From Mucidula mucida (Eukaryota; Basidiomycota; Agaricomycetes; Agaricales; Physalacriaceae): a stretch of DNA of 64,000 nt. The notes under the pieces were generated by a model. The model was not told the origin of the DNA, ran no database searches, and saw only the letters and a program-made list of their open reading frames with translations. Numbering within the stretch: position 1 is the first letter of the stretch; each line of letters opens with the position of its first letter. Where the stretch lies: positions 1 through 64,000 of the forward strand of contig JADNYV010000137.1 of NCBI GenBank assembly GCA_015501055.1, in the 5' to 3' direction. Shown here in pieces: positions 20,241-32,696 of the stretch. The position numbers and the translations under genes were made by a program.

Positions 20241-22858
20241 TCACCGCGGAGGCGTATACCGCCCCTGGCCTACAAAAAACCCCGGCGGCTGCATCCCATT
20301 CCACATCTCCTGCATCGGCGGCGGAGGCGGCGCCCACCCCGAATAACCCCACTGCTGCTGCTGAGACCCCCAAACCGCACCCGCAGGCGCCGTATTCCGC
20401 CTCCCACCCGCACTCCCCACAATCTCGTCCTCTTCCTCCACGAGCGCCTTGCTCCCGAGCTTTGGAGACGCCGTCCCGCTGCCGCCACCCGCGCTCCCGT
20501 TGTGGCTTGACGCGCCAATGACACCGGGGAATGCGCTCCCTGATGCAGAGGGCGGTGGGGGCGCGATTATACCGGCTGACGACGAGCCGATGATACCTGC
20601 TGAGGACGAACCGATTATGCCTGCTGATGAGGAACCGATAACGCCAGCTGATGAAGAGCCGATGACGCCTGCGGGTGAAGAGCCAGAACCGATTACGCCA
20701 GCTGAGTTGGGCGGGGGCGGCGGGCCACTGCCGATGACGCCCATAGGCCGCGCTATTGGGTTGACGCTCGCCCGTCGCGGCTGTGGTCCCGGCGTCATCG
20801 GTGGCGGAGGAGGCGGCACGAACCCGCCGTTGACAAAGCGCTGCTGCACGGGAACCATACCGGGATTCGGGTACATGGGGGGAACGTAATGAGGAGGAAT
20901 GGCTTGCTGGGGGATAGAGTAGAGTGGTGGCGGTGCAGTGGGCTTTCGCTGTGGCTGCGGCGGTTGTGGCTTTGGAAGGATCTTCTTGACGCCGTTGGGT
21001 GTGGGGGGTGGCGGGGGCTTGGCGGCCTCCCGCTGCTTGCGCTCCCGCTCCTTCCGTTCGCGCTCTTCGCGTTCCTTCTCCTCCTTCTCCCGCTTCTCCC
21101 TCTCTTCCTTTTCGCGCTCCTTCCTTATGCGTTCGCGCTCCTCGCGCTCCTTCCGCTCCTTGTCCTCGCGCTCCTTTCTCTCCTTTTCCTCCTTCTTCCG
21201 GCGCTCTTCACGTTCGCGGTCCTCCTTGTCCTTCTTCTCGCGACGACGCTTCTCCTCCTCTTCGCGCTTCTTACGCTTCTCCTCCTCCTTCTTTAGACGC
21301 TCCTCCTCTGCGACCTTGCGAACAGCTTCTCTCCTGACGCGGTCCTCCTCCCGCTTGCGTCTCTGCTGCTCCTCGAGGGCGGTCTGCTTTGCCTTGATCT
21401 CTGCCTCCTCTGCAGCCTTTGAGGCAGCCTTGACCGCCTTCTCCTCCTCCTTTGCCTGCTTTTGCTGGCGCTTCTTGTCCTTCTTCTTCTCCTTTTCGCG
21501 CTGCTTCTTTGCCTCTCGCTCCTTTGACACCTTGTCCTCGTCCTCAATCTCGCGAAGAAGCTGAAGCTGCCGTTCCTGAGCCACCTTTTCTCGATAAGCA
21601 TGGAGGACGCGCTGTTCAAACATACGCGCTGCAAAAATGCTAAACATGCGCTTTCCTTCTTCCATCTTTTGCTCCTCCGTAAGAATCTGCAAACCGTAAG
21701 CGACACATCATACGAGGAATCAACACACACCTCTTCCTCCTCGTCATCGTCGTCATCTTCATCGTCGTCATCATCGTCCTCATCGTCTTCGTCCTCGCTG
21801 CCACCACCCGCACCATCACTGCCCTCATCCTCCTCGCTGCTCTCACTCTCCACATCGCCCGCAGCCTCCTCCTCCCGCTGCATGCGCCGCTCCGCTAGCT
21901 GCTCCATCATCTCCAAAAACTTCTGCCCATCATTCTTCAACAAATCATCAGCCACCGTCAAGATATTCCCGGGCCCAGTCACAGTCAGACTCCCGCCCAG
22001 ACTAAACAGCCCCGGCGCAGGTGGCGCAGACGTCTCCCGCACTCCCGCCCCGTCCCTCGGCGCTGCTGCAGGCACTACCGGCACACCGGCATCGCCATTC
22101 GGTACATCCTCCTCCTCATCTTCTTCCTCATCGTCTTCATCGTCCTCTTCCACCTCGTATTCGTCATCGCCGCCGCCTGGACTGGTCGGCGGCGGTAAAG
22201 CGTCCTTGTGTCGGCCGCGCGCATGGAGATGGGAAGGTTGTACGACCGCGCCGTCCCGGTCGAGCTCCACGCTCCCAGGAAACGGACCCGGGCCGGGCGG
22301 GGCGGGATGGTGCCACCAGAGGATACGTAGCGCTGCTGATAGTGTGCATACTGCTCCAGCTCCTCGTAGTATGCGTCGTATAGCACTTCCAGCTCCTCCT
22401 CGATGGCGTTTCTAAATGCGATGACGCGCGGATCGTTAGAAAAATGGAAATCGGAAAAAAATAGAGGAAACGCACCGTTTCCTACCACACACCGCGCACG
22501 CGCATGAGTGCCTTTGCTGCTCCTTCATCTTGCGCAACACGGCCTCCTTCTCCACCTTGACCAGCCCCCGCCGCTCGTCCACGCTCAGCCCCAGCCAAAA
22601 CTCCTTTATCCTCTCCCGCTCCTCCGTAGACGACGTAGACCAGATCTTTTTCGCCTTTTCCTTGTCCTTGGCCTCCCGCTGTTGTTGTTGTTGTTGTTGG
22701 GGCCCGCCGCCATTTGGGTGCCCGTGCGTCGGAGGTGCCACGCTCGGGCTCTTTCCCTTCCCTTTCCCCTTGGCCGCAGTCCCATTCGTCGCGTTCGTGT
22801 ACGCCATTGGCTTTTTCCCGATAGATACTTGGGACGGCTGACGCCCTACCGGTGCCAT
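20241..22858 (-). CDS. NST1: NST1-like stress response protein
   Basis: Three exons (22858-22476, 22411-21731, 21686-20241) with 64- and 44-bp introns. Exon 1 carries the conserved segment [21 protein letters not shown] and [12 protein letters not shown]. Exon 2 has [20 protein letters not shown] and acidic tracts. Exon 3 has [20 protein letters not shown] and then a long charged coiled coil (Lys/Glu/Arg) and a Pro-rich, low-complexity tail with repeated GVIGSSSA units. This order is that of fungal Nst1, a negative regulator of salt tolerance in yeast. The exons total 2,510 bases, one short of a multiple of three. The slip lies in the GC-rich run at 22296-22316, so there is a 1-base deletion or a sequence error. 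Serine-rich frames on the plus strand are shadows. Confidence 0.9.
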
Positions 22859-23221
22859 GGTCGTCGTAGGGTGAAAAGAATTTAACAGGGCTACTAAGCT
22901 TTGTCAGCTAGTGGCCACCTCCGGGGTTAGGGTTCGGCACATCGGCTGCTTGCCTCTGCTCGTGCGACCATAAAGTCTGTTCGCGACATAGAGCATCGCG
23001 TGCTGGACTCGCGCAGAACAGCTTGACGGTCCGATACAAGTCAAGTTCTCCTGACTCATACATACTAAGGCTGACGCGTCGCATTGGCCAAATCAGCATC
23101 GGTACGTCTAACGCGCCTGTCCAAATTCCACTTCCGGGTACCTCTTCAAAGGTGCGAGCGACACCTGCAGCGCGTCTCAGCACAAGCGCTATATTCTTAT
23201 CTGAGGTAATCATTCCTTTCC
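22859..23221. other. Spacer between NST1 and kinase-like remnant
   Basis: Open frames exist on both strands (22908-23228 minus, 23023-23304 plus), but neither has a domain I recognise. The region probably includes the NST1 promoter and the decayed N-terminal part of the kinase-like gene. Confidence 0.35.
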
Positions 23222-24082
23222 ATGCCAATATCCATGCACTCCCCCCTTGCTCGCTGCAAGAGCGGCGCGGACTTTGTCTGCAAAGTCCTCGTCGTAGGGA
23301 ATGACGGCAAGACCGGACTGTTCGCGCTGCCTCAGGCGCTATCAGGAGGTGGCATATTCCAAGCTGAGAACCACATTCTCGTGTTTCCTATGGGGAGTCC
23401 TGTCTCTATGAGTGATTTGATACATCCAATGTTGGCAGACTACTGCTCGCTAGAGGATCTGCTCGAAGCGGTGGCACAGGCACTCGAGGTCAGTAGACTC
23501 ATTCGTGAACCAAAACAACATCACCTCACCTTCCAAGGCCCTAGTGTTTTTGCATGACAAGAGGGTCGTTCACCATGTGCGCTCAACATGTTTCCCAAGC
23601 ACATTACGTACTAACCTGTACCTCAAGGACATTTGTGAACAACTTCATGCTGGAGTGGATGCCCGACTCTCTTTGCGAAACATGACGCCCTTTGGCGGCA
23701 CATCCGAGAGTATGGCTCTTTGATTTTGAGACCGCCATTGCATTTCCTCCTAGGACCCCGCAAAAAGACTGTGTATGTTATGGGGCCCCATTTCCAAACC
23801 TTCCTGCAGACAAATACTCGCAACCAATCCTGAATGAGATCCTAGATGGAGCCAAGTATAATGCGCTGGAGCTTGATATTTGGCAATCTACAAACTATGT
23901 GTGCCCGCTCAAGGTACGAGAGCTTTTCGGTTTCAATATGCTTGTCCTTACATTGTACCAGTGAGGCAACAATGAGAGAGTTGACAGTGTGCTGGCGTGT
24001 ATGGGGGACGCACTTGATGCTGCAGAGGAATTGCGAAGAGTACAGGAGGTGTTGGGTGAGATACCACGGAACGACTTGAGAA
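23222..24082 (+). pseudogene. Decayed protein-kinase-like gene
   Basis: Exon fragments match the kinase-like family abundant in mushrooms. CKVLVVGNDGKTG, then LLEAVAQALE, an intron (GTCAGT-CCAAG at about 23488-23539), ALVFLHDKRVVHH, VWLFDFETAIAFPP, then ALELDIWQSTNYVCPL. The catalytic HRD motif is replaced (VVHHVRST) and DFG reads DFE, so it would be a pseudokinase even if intact. The frame changes between about 23690 and 23710 (SESMAL ends, VWLFDFE begins), and the N-terminal lobe is mostly missing. The family assignment is from remembered pattern. Confidence 0.6.
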
Positions 24083-24955
24083 TTCCCTATGAGAGAATAT
24101 CCTTTTGAGTGTGGTAAAGTAAATATCTTGCATTTGTCATTCCCGAACACCAGTGTTGAATCGTGATTCGGACAATGCACGCGATGTAAAGCCACGACCG
24201 TAGCGTGTCGCAATCTGTCACTGGTGTGACGAGACTACGATTGGGAGAGGGAGAGAGATAGGACAAAAACCAAACCAGCGCAAGATGCCAGGTTTATTCT
24301 TCCTAACTACTTCGCACGGATTGAACGCCGCTCTCGTTATCTTCGTGGCTGAGAAACGTGACACTGGCATAAGCAAAGCCACAACTACAGCGTGTAAGAG
24401 GAGATCTACTACATGGCCCAAAACCACTCCCGCTGAATTAACTATCCATTGGCAAAGACTAGCCGGTAAGTCAATCCGCCTGGTGTAAGTACAATGCTTA
24501 GCAGTTCAGGTGTCTAGAATGACCTTGAAGAAAGGAAACACAACAAGAGGATTACCTGATGTGGATTCGCCTGCGCCGCGATAACTGAGAGTCTGCTTCT
24601 GGACGCGGAAGGGGAAAAAGAGAGTATAAAGGTACAGCGCTGAGTGTTCCGCACAGGAAAAACTTTCCTCGATTGTTAAGGATTAGTAAGACGTGCAGTA
24701 TCCGTTGGGACAAGAGGCCATGAATCGAGGACGTTAATTGGTGGCTTCACACTGTACAGTCGGCACACAGGCAAAGGAGCTGGCCAAGCAAGCAAGAGAA
24801 CAATAACGGGTTAAGAACTCCGCGATAGTGCGCTCTACTACTAAGCACCGTTGCATTGGAGCGAAAACATCGCGGAATTTAGATGATAGTAGAGGATTCG
24901 GCACCGAGAGTTGAGAAGAGAATGAGAATCAAATGATATGTACCATGACCACCTC
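24083..24955. other. Intergenic region
   Basis: No supported gene. The part 24600-24720 has a diverged relative at about 35470-35600 (shared words TACAGCGC.GAGTGT and CGTT.GGACAAGAGGCCA). Confidence 0.4.
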
Positions 24956-26708
24956 TTAGTTCCGACTACTACGACGTCTCCGATCGGTCGGTAGACTTCT
25001 GGTCATCCTTGACAACGGCGTACTATGAGCCGGAGATACTGCGACTGGTAGATGCTCGATTGTTAGAGGCACACTGGCAACCGGCGCGTCGTTGGAGATG
25101 GAGTCCTCCGTAGACTTTGGTGGTCCTGGAGCGATCAGGGCAGGGGTCCTAGTAACTGTACAAGGACCAAGACGGGCAAGAAGGCTAGTCATCGCAAATG
25201 TTGAATGTGGGTGATCACCAGCAATACATCTTGCGATGGCCTCACTTCTCTGATTCTCGGTCTCTGCCCAATGGTCGACTGCAAATCCGAGTTCCGCCTC
25301 CAGAACCTCGGGGTGGCTGATGCCGTAGTGAGCGAGGGATCATGACGAGGATGCGTGACTCACAACGACGTAAACTTGGAGCATAGTTCTGTGTATATGT
25401 TATCCGTCGTCAGTCCACTACGAATAGCTTCAAGGCACGTCTTTTTGAGGGTGGGCAAGTCAATCTAACGAAGAACATAAGAATCCCCCGTACTGAATGC
25501 AAATTCGAAACGAACCATATCAGCAAGGCGGTACATGGACTTTGGCGAGCTCAGATCGCTTGCCGTGCCTTTTCCTTTCCTTGTGATTTGAGTCGATTTC
25601 AGTGGTGCCAGAGTTATCTCCTCTGTATAGAGATATCCGAGGAGGCCTTTGAAACTACCACCCGATCAGCACGAGAACGATACACACGACAGACTACGCA
25701 CGTTTTGTAAGCGATATTCTTTGGCTGGCAGATACGACCCATTCGGCGAGGAGCAATCGTTGGATGCTCTCCATCGCCGTCTGGATGGCTTTTGAAAAGA
25801 CAAATTAGGACGGTTCGGTCTTGAAGCGATGATGGACTGACCCATTTCCCAAATGTAATGTGTTCATCTCCTCTTCTTCCAACTCTTCGAGGTCGCTATC
25901 CTCGTGATAGTCATAGTCGTCGACAGATCCTTCTACTTCCCATTCACCGTCGAGATCTACCATCTGAGATCCCGAAAATCCGTCGCGTAGAATCACTACG
26001 GGAGCCATGTATTAGGGTCGCGGCTCTGAATACACAGGAAAATGACCTACAAGTGTCCAAAAAGTGGCTTACTTGGCGTATGATTGTCCAACTCCCATAT
26101 AGCGGTTTAGGATAACAAACCGTACCGTCGGCCCTGCTGGCTGAGAAGAGATAGAACTTGACGTCGACAAATTCACCCGACTCGAGGGTACGCGTCAAGG
26201 CATCTTTGGCGTGGGCGGCGAGAACTGACGGAGTGGTAGCGTCTCTGAGCGGGGCGCCTTCGGTGAACGAGACATCAAACGTGAACGTGATGGCTTGGAC
26301 ACCCTGTACGTTAACAGAGCAGGTCCCGATGCGGTCACCGACGCTGTTACCAAGGCTCAACGACGGAGAGCAGAATCCAAAAGCCACGTTACGAGTAAAT
26401 TTGTCGTTAAACCCCATGGCTGCCGTTCCCGTGACAGTCAATCCGGTGCGCATCGCGCCGGACGCATTTCCCGTGGGCGGTGTGAAGGAGAAGGAAGGGA
26501 TAAAATCGGTAGCTGGAAAGTCGTCGTTTATCGATGATGGGCTGCTGGAAACATCGATGTCGAAATGCCAGCCAAATCCACACGACTCGGTCCTCAACGC
26601 TGCATCGGTGCACACTGCGTTCCATATGAATGTAGACGTGACTGTGAACGGCTCAGACGTCCAAACGTCTGGGGCAGATCTGGCGAGTGTGTGTTGTTGC
26701 TTCGACAT
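24956..26708 (-). CDS. BTB/POZ-domain protein
   Basis: Starts at ATG 26708 and ends at TAA 24956. Exon 1 has a beta-rich N-terminus and TLESGEFVDVKFYLFSASR, the entry to a BTB fold. A middle exon (about 25840-26010) is acidic (DDYDYHEDSDLEE). Later exons give YKTFKGLLGYLYTEEITLAPL (25516-25654 plus a short upstream exon), MYRLADM, then IDLPTLKKTCLEAIRSGL (25364-25464), and SHPEVLEAELGFAVDHWAE in the final exon (24956-25316). Introns 25317-25363, 25465-25515 and 25655-25701 have clean GT-AG ends; the boundaries of exons 1 to 3 are less certain. Mushroom proteins of this pattern have unknown targets. BTB domains often bind Cullin-3 or form dimers. Confidence 0.72.
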
Positions 26709-26841
26709 GGTGGCTAATCGTTAAGCGCCAAGGTGCAGGGCTCATCGATTTGACTTTCCAGAAGAATGTCGGAAGCAAGTCTCTCGAACGCCAATATAAG
26801 CCAAGTCCATACATGCGATAGGCGCACTTTACTGCATTCTT

Positions 26842-27246
26842 TCACAAGGCGAGTCCTAGGCAAGGCAGGATGCAGGAAGTGTTGAAGGACAAAAGAGAAG
26901 CCGTATTTGAAGAATTCAATTTTCGATTCAATGTTCTTCCGCGGAACACGTCATCGCGGTTTGCGCACGCCGCACAGGCAATTTCACCGTGTATACGGAC
27001 AAGAGAGAGTTTGTGCGTAGGGTGAGGTGGTGTGCTAGACCGGTGGTGTAGGCGCCAGGCCAAAATAAAATACAATGGTATCTGCGTAAGAGAACGGATC
27101 TGTGAATCCTCTAGTGAGTTCACCTGCATCGAGTTCTCGCCCTTGTCAAAAAGCAGAATAATCCATGCGCATCTATGAGACGTTAAAGGCGCCCATATGG
27201 ATGCGTATGCGCCGAGAAGAGCTGCAAAAAGCTGGTCGAACCTCAT
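26842..27246 (-). CDS. Hypothetical ORF beside copia insertion
   Basis: A 134-codon minus-strand frame starting MRFDQLFAALLGAYASIW with no recognised domain. It starts 56 bp left of the target duplication of copia copy 1. It may be chance, or a first exon whose promoter was separated by the element. Confidence 0.2.
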   Translation of the reverse strand: MRFDQLFAALLGAYASIWAPLTSHRCAWIILLFDKGENSMQVNSLEDSQIRSLTQIPLYFILAWRLHHRSSTPPHPTHKLSLVRIHGEIACAACANRDDVFRGRTLNRKLNSSNTASLLSFNTSCILPCLGLAL

Positions 27247-27306
27247 GATTCATGAGGCGTCTTTCCGGTATGCTAAGTAGCCTCGAGAAACGTTTGACTC
27301 ACGTAT

Positions 27307-27544
27307 TGTAGAAGTTCTTGTAGTCTCGAGCAAGGTATAGCAGACGATATAGAATAGATTGCATGTACATACGAGTATTTAAACAAATCCAAAGTATCTA
27401 CGCGCATAGCAAAGTAGGTGAATGTATCTAAGTGTCCGTGCAGTGTAGGTAAATGTCCATGGTAATGTACAGACAAATGTCGGTACTCGGGGACACGTCG
27501 CGTTGAGTACGCGACGTGGAGCGGATCGCGGCTTGACTACAACA
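27307..27544 (-). repeat. 3' LTR of copia copy 1
   Basis: 238 bp, TGTTG at 27544 to CTACA at 27307 on the minus strand. Differs from the 5' LTR at two bases (near 27403 and 27482). A purine tract TTGAGGGGGAG abuts it at 27545-27555. Confidence 0.95.
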
Positions 27545-27551
27545 CTCCCCC

Positions 27552-30500
27552 TCAAGCCGGAACAAGTCCAAGGCTTGCAGCAAAGTGTTTTGCCTTTCCG
27601 TTCGGGAGCGCTTTGGTCAGCGCGTCGGCGATCATGTCCTCCGTGGGGCAGTAGATAAGTTTGATGTCCCCGTTCTGGATGGAGTAACGAACGAAATGAT
27701 AGCGGATGTCGATGTGTTTGGTTCGTGCGTGAAATTGACCAGGTTCGGCATGAGCGAGGGCGAGGGCGGATTGATTGTCATCGTGAATGATGATGGGATC
27801 CGTAAGTTCGTGATGAAACAGTTCAGTGATGAACTGTCTGATCCAGAGTGCCTCCTTCGCGGCTTCGGTGAGCGCAACATATTCTGCCTCGGTCGTCGAG
27901 AGCGCGACAAGTCCCTGCTGTTTAGAAGACCAAGAGACAGCTCCCCCGTCAACTAAGAAAGCATACCCAGAGATAGCTTTTCGATTCTCCAGAGACATCC
28001 CATCTGCGTCAACAAAACCTTCTAACCCTCTGTTTCGGCCGTCTCCACCAAATGTAAGCCTCCAGGTACGCGTGTACTTGAGGTATTGGACTACCCGTTT
28101 GGCGGCTTCCCAATGAACGCGCCCAGGGTTATCAGTGAATCGAGATAGGATGTTGACAGCATAGGCGATGTCGGGACGCGTCCCTGTCGTTGTCCAAATC
28201 AATGATCCGACGAGACGACGATACGGGTGGCGCTGCATCTCCGCTATCTCCAGCTGGTCGGTCGGGCACTGGTCGCGCGAGTATTTGGCGTTTGGATCCA
28301 TCGCAATTGCCGAGATCTTTGCGTCTCCAAGATTGAAACGCTGAATGACCGAGTCAATGTATGACGTCTGGTTAAGGGAAATAGTGCGCGCGGTGCGGTC
28401 GCGAGTAATCTCCATTCCAAGCAACCAGCTGATATCGCCAAGCAATGTAACTTTGAAGAGGACAGAAATACGCGCCTGGATGTCATCGATCAAGGATAAC
28501 GAACTGCCCGTGATGGTGCAGTCATCGACGTGGATCGCAAGAATGATGATCTGGGAATCCTGGAGTAGTCGAAAGACCGTGTGATCCTTCTCCAGCGCGC
28601 GAAATCCAAGTGTGGCGAGAGCAGACGTCAGCTTCTCATACCACTTTCGACTGGACTGCTTCAATCCGTAGATTGTCTTGCGGAGACGGAGCACATACTT
28701 GTGCTTGTCAGCAAGTTAGAAATCAGGAGGCTGCTCCATATAGAGCTCCTCGTCGTCGTCGAATTCTCCATTAAGAAACGCGCCATGGAAGTCAAAAACT
28801 TTGATGTCCCAATCGTTACGTGCTGCGATTGCCAGAATGAGTCGTAATGAGGCAAGCTTCGCAGTGGGGGCAAAAGTGACAAAGTAGTCGACTCCTTCGA
28901 CCTGAGTAAAGCCCTGCGCCACGAGACGGGCCTTGTATTTGTCGATAACGCCTCCGATCTTCTTCTTGATGCGCAAGACCCACTTCGATCCGATGACATT
29001 GTGATCGCGTGGTCGAGGCACCAGTTCCCACGTACCGGCCTCAATGAGGGTGCAAATCTCGGTCTCTATTGCTTCCCTCCACACCGGCCAGTCTGCTCGC
29101 CTCTTTGCCTCCTCGAATGCAGGCTCAATAGCCTCTGACTCTGCAATGGCGGTGTTCATGGCCATCTCGATCTGGCCTCCTGGAATATGCAGCTCTTCAA
29201 CGTAGCCAGCATTATCGCGACTTTCTGCCACTGTTTCTGGTGCCGGCGTCGAGCGAGTAGATGGATTTTGCTGTTCTGATGCCTCCTGGACTCGTTTAGA
29301 TGGTTTTCGCTCGCGTTTCCCTGTCTGGATGTTGGATGGATCAAGTCCTTCGCGACGAAGAATACTTCCAAGAAAATCGGGCATGCCGGATGAATCTGGC
29401 GATACTGTTGGCGATGGTGGTGTTGTAGGTAGAGACGAGGTAGCGGTGTGGTGCGGAGTCGATGTAGCAACAGCTTTAGGGGATGTAGACGCGTCAATAG
29501 GTGTGTTTTTCGCGTTTTCTGAGCTGGAGGTGTGCTGAATGTTACCTGCCTGCTCCCCCTCATTCGGTACAACTCCAGGTATCCCACTGTCCATAGAGTC
29601 GTCAAATTTTACACTTCTTTCAATGCCAATCGATCGGTTATCCGGCCACCAAATCCTGTGTCCACTGCTCTCTGTGTCGAATCCGAGCCAGCGTCCAACT
29701 CGAGCTCGGCCATCAAGCTTCGAGTTCCCGTCATTGTGCACCCAAACCTTGCAGCCAAACTTGTGCAGGGTGCGAAGGTCCGGCTTTGTTCCATGCAGGA
29801 CCTCGTACGGTGTCTTTCCATCCAGGGATCGTGTGGGCGTGCGGTTCTTCAACCATACCGCATGCTTCAGTGCTTCTCCCCACAGCGTTTTCGGCAATCC
29901 AGATGCATGGAGCATGGCGCGGACCTTCTCCAGAAAGGTTCTATTTAGTCGCTCTGAGATGCCATTGTGTTCCGGCGTGTCGTGGACAGTGACGTTCCGT
30001 CTGGTGCCCTGTGTCGCAAGATGCGCGTCGAATTCTTTGCTCCGGTACTCGCAACCACCATCAGTATGTAAAACTTTGATTTTTGCGCCAAATTGTGTGC
30101 TGATCCATGCCTCGAATTGCTGATAGGTTTCGAGGGTCTCGTCTTTTGTCCGGATCAGGAATACGACAGAGTAACGAGAGTAGTCGTCCGTATACGACAC
30201 ATAGTACTCCTTGTGTTGAGGAGTCTGCACCGGCGAGGGTCCCCAGAGGTCAGAGTGGATTTCATCTCCAATTGCTTTCGCTCGTTCGCGTTCCCTGACC
30301 TTCCTGACAGGTTTACGCGTCTTCTTCCCATACTCGCAAGAGTCGCATGAATTCGGCGGTCCGCTGTCATCAAGGACGATCCCATCAACGCGATTCTCGG
30401 CAACCATTTGTTTCGCCGCGTCTGGGGCTATGTGGCCCATCATCTCGTGAAGATCTGTGATGGAGACTGTGATGGGGGCGTCTTCCGTGCTCTGCATCGC

Positions 30501-32312
30501 ACTAGGTGAGTCTGTTTCTGTCTTGTACAGACCTCCCTTGACTGGTATTTTTCCCAGCAGTTTATCTTTCCGGTCATATATCCGACATTCCAACCCTCTG
30601 AACAGTAGTGCGTGTCCAGCCGCTGTGATTTTACTGACCGAAAGTAGGGTGACTCCCAAATCCGGTGCATACAGGACATCTCGGACGAGGAGCCTAGTTT
30701 TCTCACCACGTTTTCCTGGCACATAGACGTGCATGTCGCCCTTGCCAACTGCCTGGAATTTGCCTTTATCAGCGGCGGTAATGGATTTCGGCTCGATGAG
30801 GGTGTAGTTCATCAGCCGGTGACGAAACGGTGTCATATGTCGCGACGCGCCCGAGTCGTACAGTTCAACTTCAGGATCCGAGGGAAGCGATGGACCAGCG
30901 GCAAGGAAAGCGTGAACAAAGGTATGTGTAACAGCTTCCTCACCTTCATCTCTGACCAGCTCCAGATTTTCCGCCCCACCATCAAGATCATTGGCCATGA
31001 TGCCAACAACCTCTATATCAACCGGTGAGTCCTCCTCTTGATCTGACCATCCAGAGGTCGTTGACGCGCTTAAAAGCGGTGGAAGATTGTTATCTGAATC
31101 CCCCAAGTCGGACCCGTCACCGTCCAGTTCTTCCTCAGAGTCGGACACGGCCAGGAGTGGAGGGAGCGAGTCATCATCAGACTCAGCTTCGTCCTCAACA
31201 GGTAGTGGTGCAGGTACGTCGTCCTGCATTGTTGTTTCGAGCCAGGCATGCTCATCAAAGAAGTAGAGCCCTGCCAGTCCTTCCAACACCTCATCTCCAC
31301 CATCATGCACATATTCGGTCCATGGCTCAATATAGCTGCCCAGATTTTCGTCCGTCAAGTCTCTCCAGTCCTCATCAGAGTCCTCTGCCTCTGATTCGAC
31401 GTCTGCGTACCATACGCCTTCGTCGTCGCTGTCGGCGCGAGCTTTATTCGCCGATGCTCTTCCTTTGCCTTTGCCTTTCGGACCCTGTCCTTCCTTTCCT
31501 CCACCCTTCGCCCAGCAATCCGCCTTGATGTGTCCCTTCTTGTGACAGTTGTAGCACTCGATGCTACTCTTCCTGCCCTGGGATCTCCGTCCTCGACCGC
31601 CATTTACGTTGAAGGCGGCCTCCTTCTCCTCCTTGGAGCGTGTCTTGAGGCTACGGCGGTCAGCTTCGTCGCTGATACCGCGGATATATGTGTCTGGGTC
31701 GAGAGTTTTATCAAGGAGGGTGGATGTGGCCGTCAGCGCGGCCAGATATGGGTCATATGAAGCGGGCAACGCCCCAAGCAAGATTGCGACGAAGTTCTCG
31801 TCGCCCGGGTCTGATTCCATCGCGATCAAGTCCTCGCGAATCGACTGGAGACGCGTGAGATGCGCCTTGACGTCACCGTTCTCGGTGCAGCGTTCTTCCT
31901 GCAATTTCCGCCTCAAATCCACCGTCATCATCTTGCTCTTCTTTTCGAATTCCTCCTTCACCTTCTTCCACATCTTCCCTGCTGATCCTTCTCCTTTTAC
32001 CCTCAAGAACAACGAATCCGGTATTGTCGAAGCAATCCCTTGCTTTACAACGGCTTCCTTCGACTTCCATAGTCGAATAACGGCCAGGTGCCGTATGATG
32101 GAGTTCTTCTCCTCGTCAGTTGGATTGTCGGGGTCTGTGGGTTTTGGCTCCTCCGGTGGCACGTAATTGGGGTCAAGATACTCCCTCAGCTGTGCTGCAT
32201 CGGCGGCAAACACGAAGCGGTCTCGATAGAAGATCCAGTTCGTTCCGTCCGCCTTGCAATGAGGCAAGCGGACGAAGTACTCGCCGAGCTTCGAAGTCGT
32301 TTCAGAGGACAT
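27552..32312 (-). pseudogene. Copia Gag-Pol polyprotein with one internal stop
   Basis: A 1,587-codon frame from ATG 32312. Gag has a CCHC knuckle (CYNCHKKGHIKADC). The protease active site is YDSGASRHM. The integrase has an H-H-C-C region (HEMMGHIAP ... CDSCEYGKK) and a catalytic triad around HSDLWGP, HTDGGCEYR and NGISERLNRT. The reverse transcriptase has WVLRIKKKIGG, FHGAFLNGEF and the catalytic HVDD variant of YVDD. RNase H has VDADGM, TTEAEYVAL and HDDNQSAL. A TAA at 28716-28718 lies between QPPDF and LADKHKYVLRLRKTIYGLK, so full-length protein needs read-through. It is otherwise collinear with no frameshift. Confidence 0.93.
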
Positions 32313-32431
32313 GGTAGATGGGCGGGATAGATGGATGGTTGTTTACGCAAGGTGTAAAATGCGAGCTGCGACCAGCGCGAGCTCTAGCGATGCGAGGAGT
32401 GAGAAACGTGGATAGTATTCGAGGTTATTTA

Positions 32432-32453
32432 GTTTGGACCGGGGCCCATAACC
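32432..32453 (-). promoter_or_regulatory. Candidate primer-binding region of copia copy 1
   Basis: Directly inside the 5' LTR the minus strand reads GGTTATGGGCCCCGGTCC, the expected location of the tRNA primer site. I cannot assign the tRNA with certainty from sequence alone. Confidence 0.45.
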
Positions 32454-32691
32454 TGTAGAAGTTCTTGTAGTCTCGAGCAAGGTATAGCAGACGATATAGA
32501 ATAGATTGCATGTACATACGAGTATTTAAACAAATCCAAAGTATCTACGTGCATAGCAAAGTAGGTGAATGTATCTAAGTGTCCGTGCAGTGTAGGTAAA
32601 TGTCCATGGTAATGTACAGACAAATGTCTGTACTCGGGGACACGTCGCGTTGAGTACGCGACGTGGAGCGGATCGCGGCTTGACTACAACA
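32454..32691 (-). repeat. 5' LTR of copia copy 1
   Basis: 238 bp, followed on the right by the CGTAT target duplication at 32692-32696. It would hold the promoter; I see no strong TATA box. Confidence 0.95.
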
Positions 32692-32696
32692 CGTAT

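Larger units (their letters stand above)
27307..32691 (-). mobile_element. Ty1/copia element copy 1, nearly intact
   Basis: A 5,385-bp element with two 238-bp LTRs differing at only two positions, flanked by the perfect 5-bp duplication CGTAT (27302-27306 and 32692-32696). It has one gag-pol frame in copia order (Gag, protease, integrase, reverse transcriptase, RNase H). A single in-frame TAA (28716-28718) is the only obvious defect. LTR similarity indicates a recent insertion. Confidence 0.96.

Noticed and set aside
20449..21564. Overlapping plus-strand ORFs rich in Leu, Arg or Ser
   Set aside because: Shadows of the charged coiled coil of NST1.
21600..22415. Long plus-strand serine-rich ORF
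   Set aside because: It is the antisense of acidic Asp/Glu codons in NST1 exon 2; composition and lack of domains mark it as a shadow.
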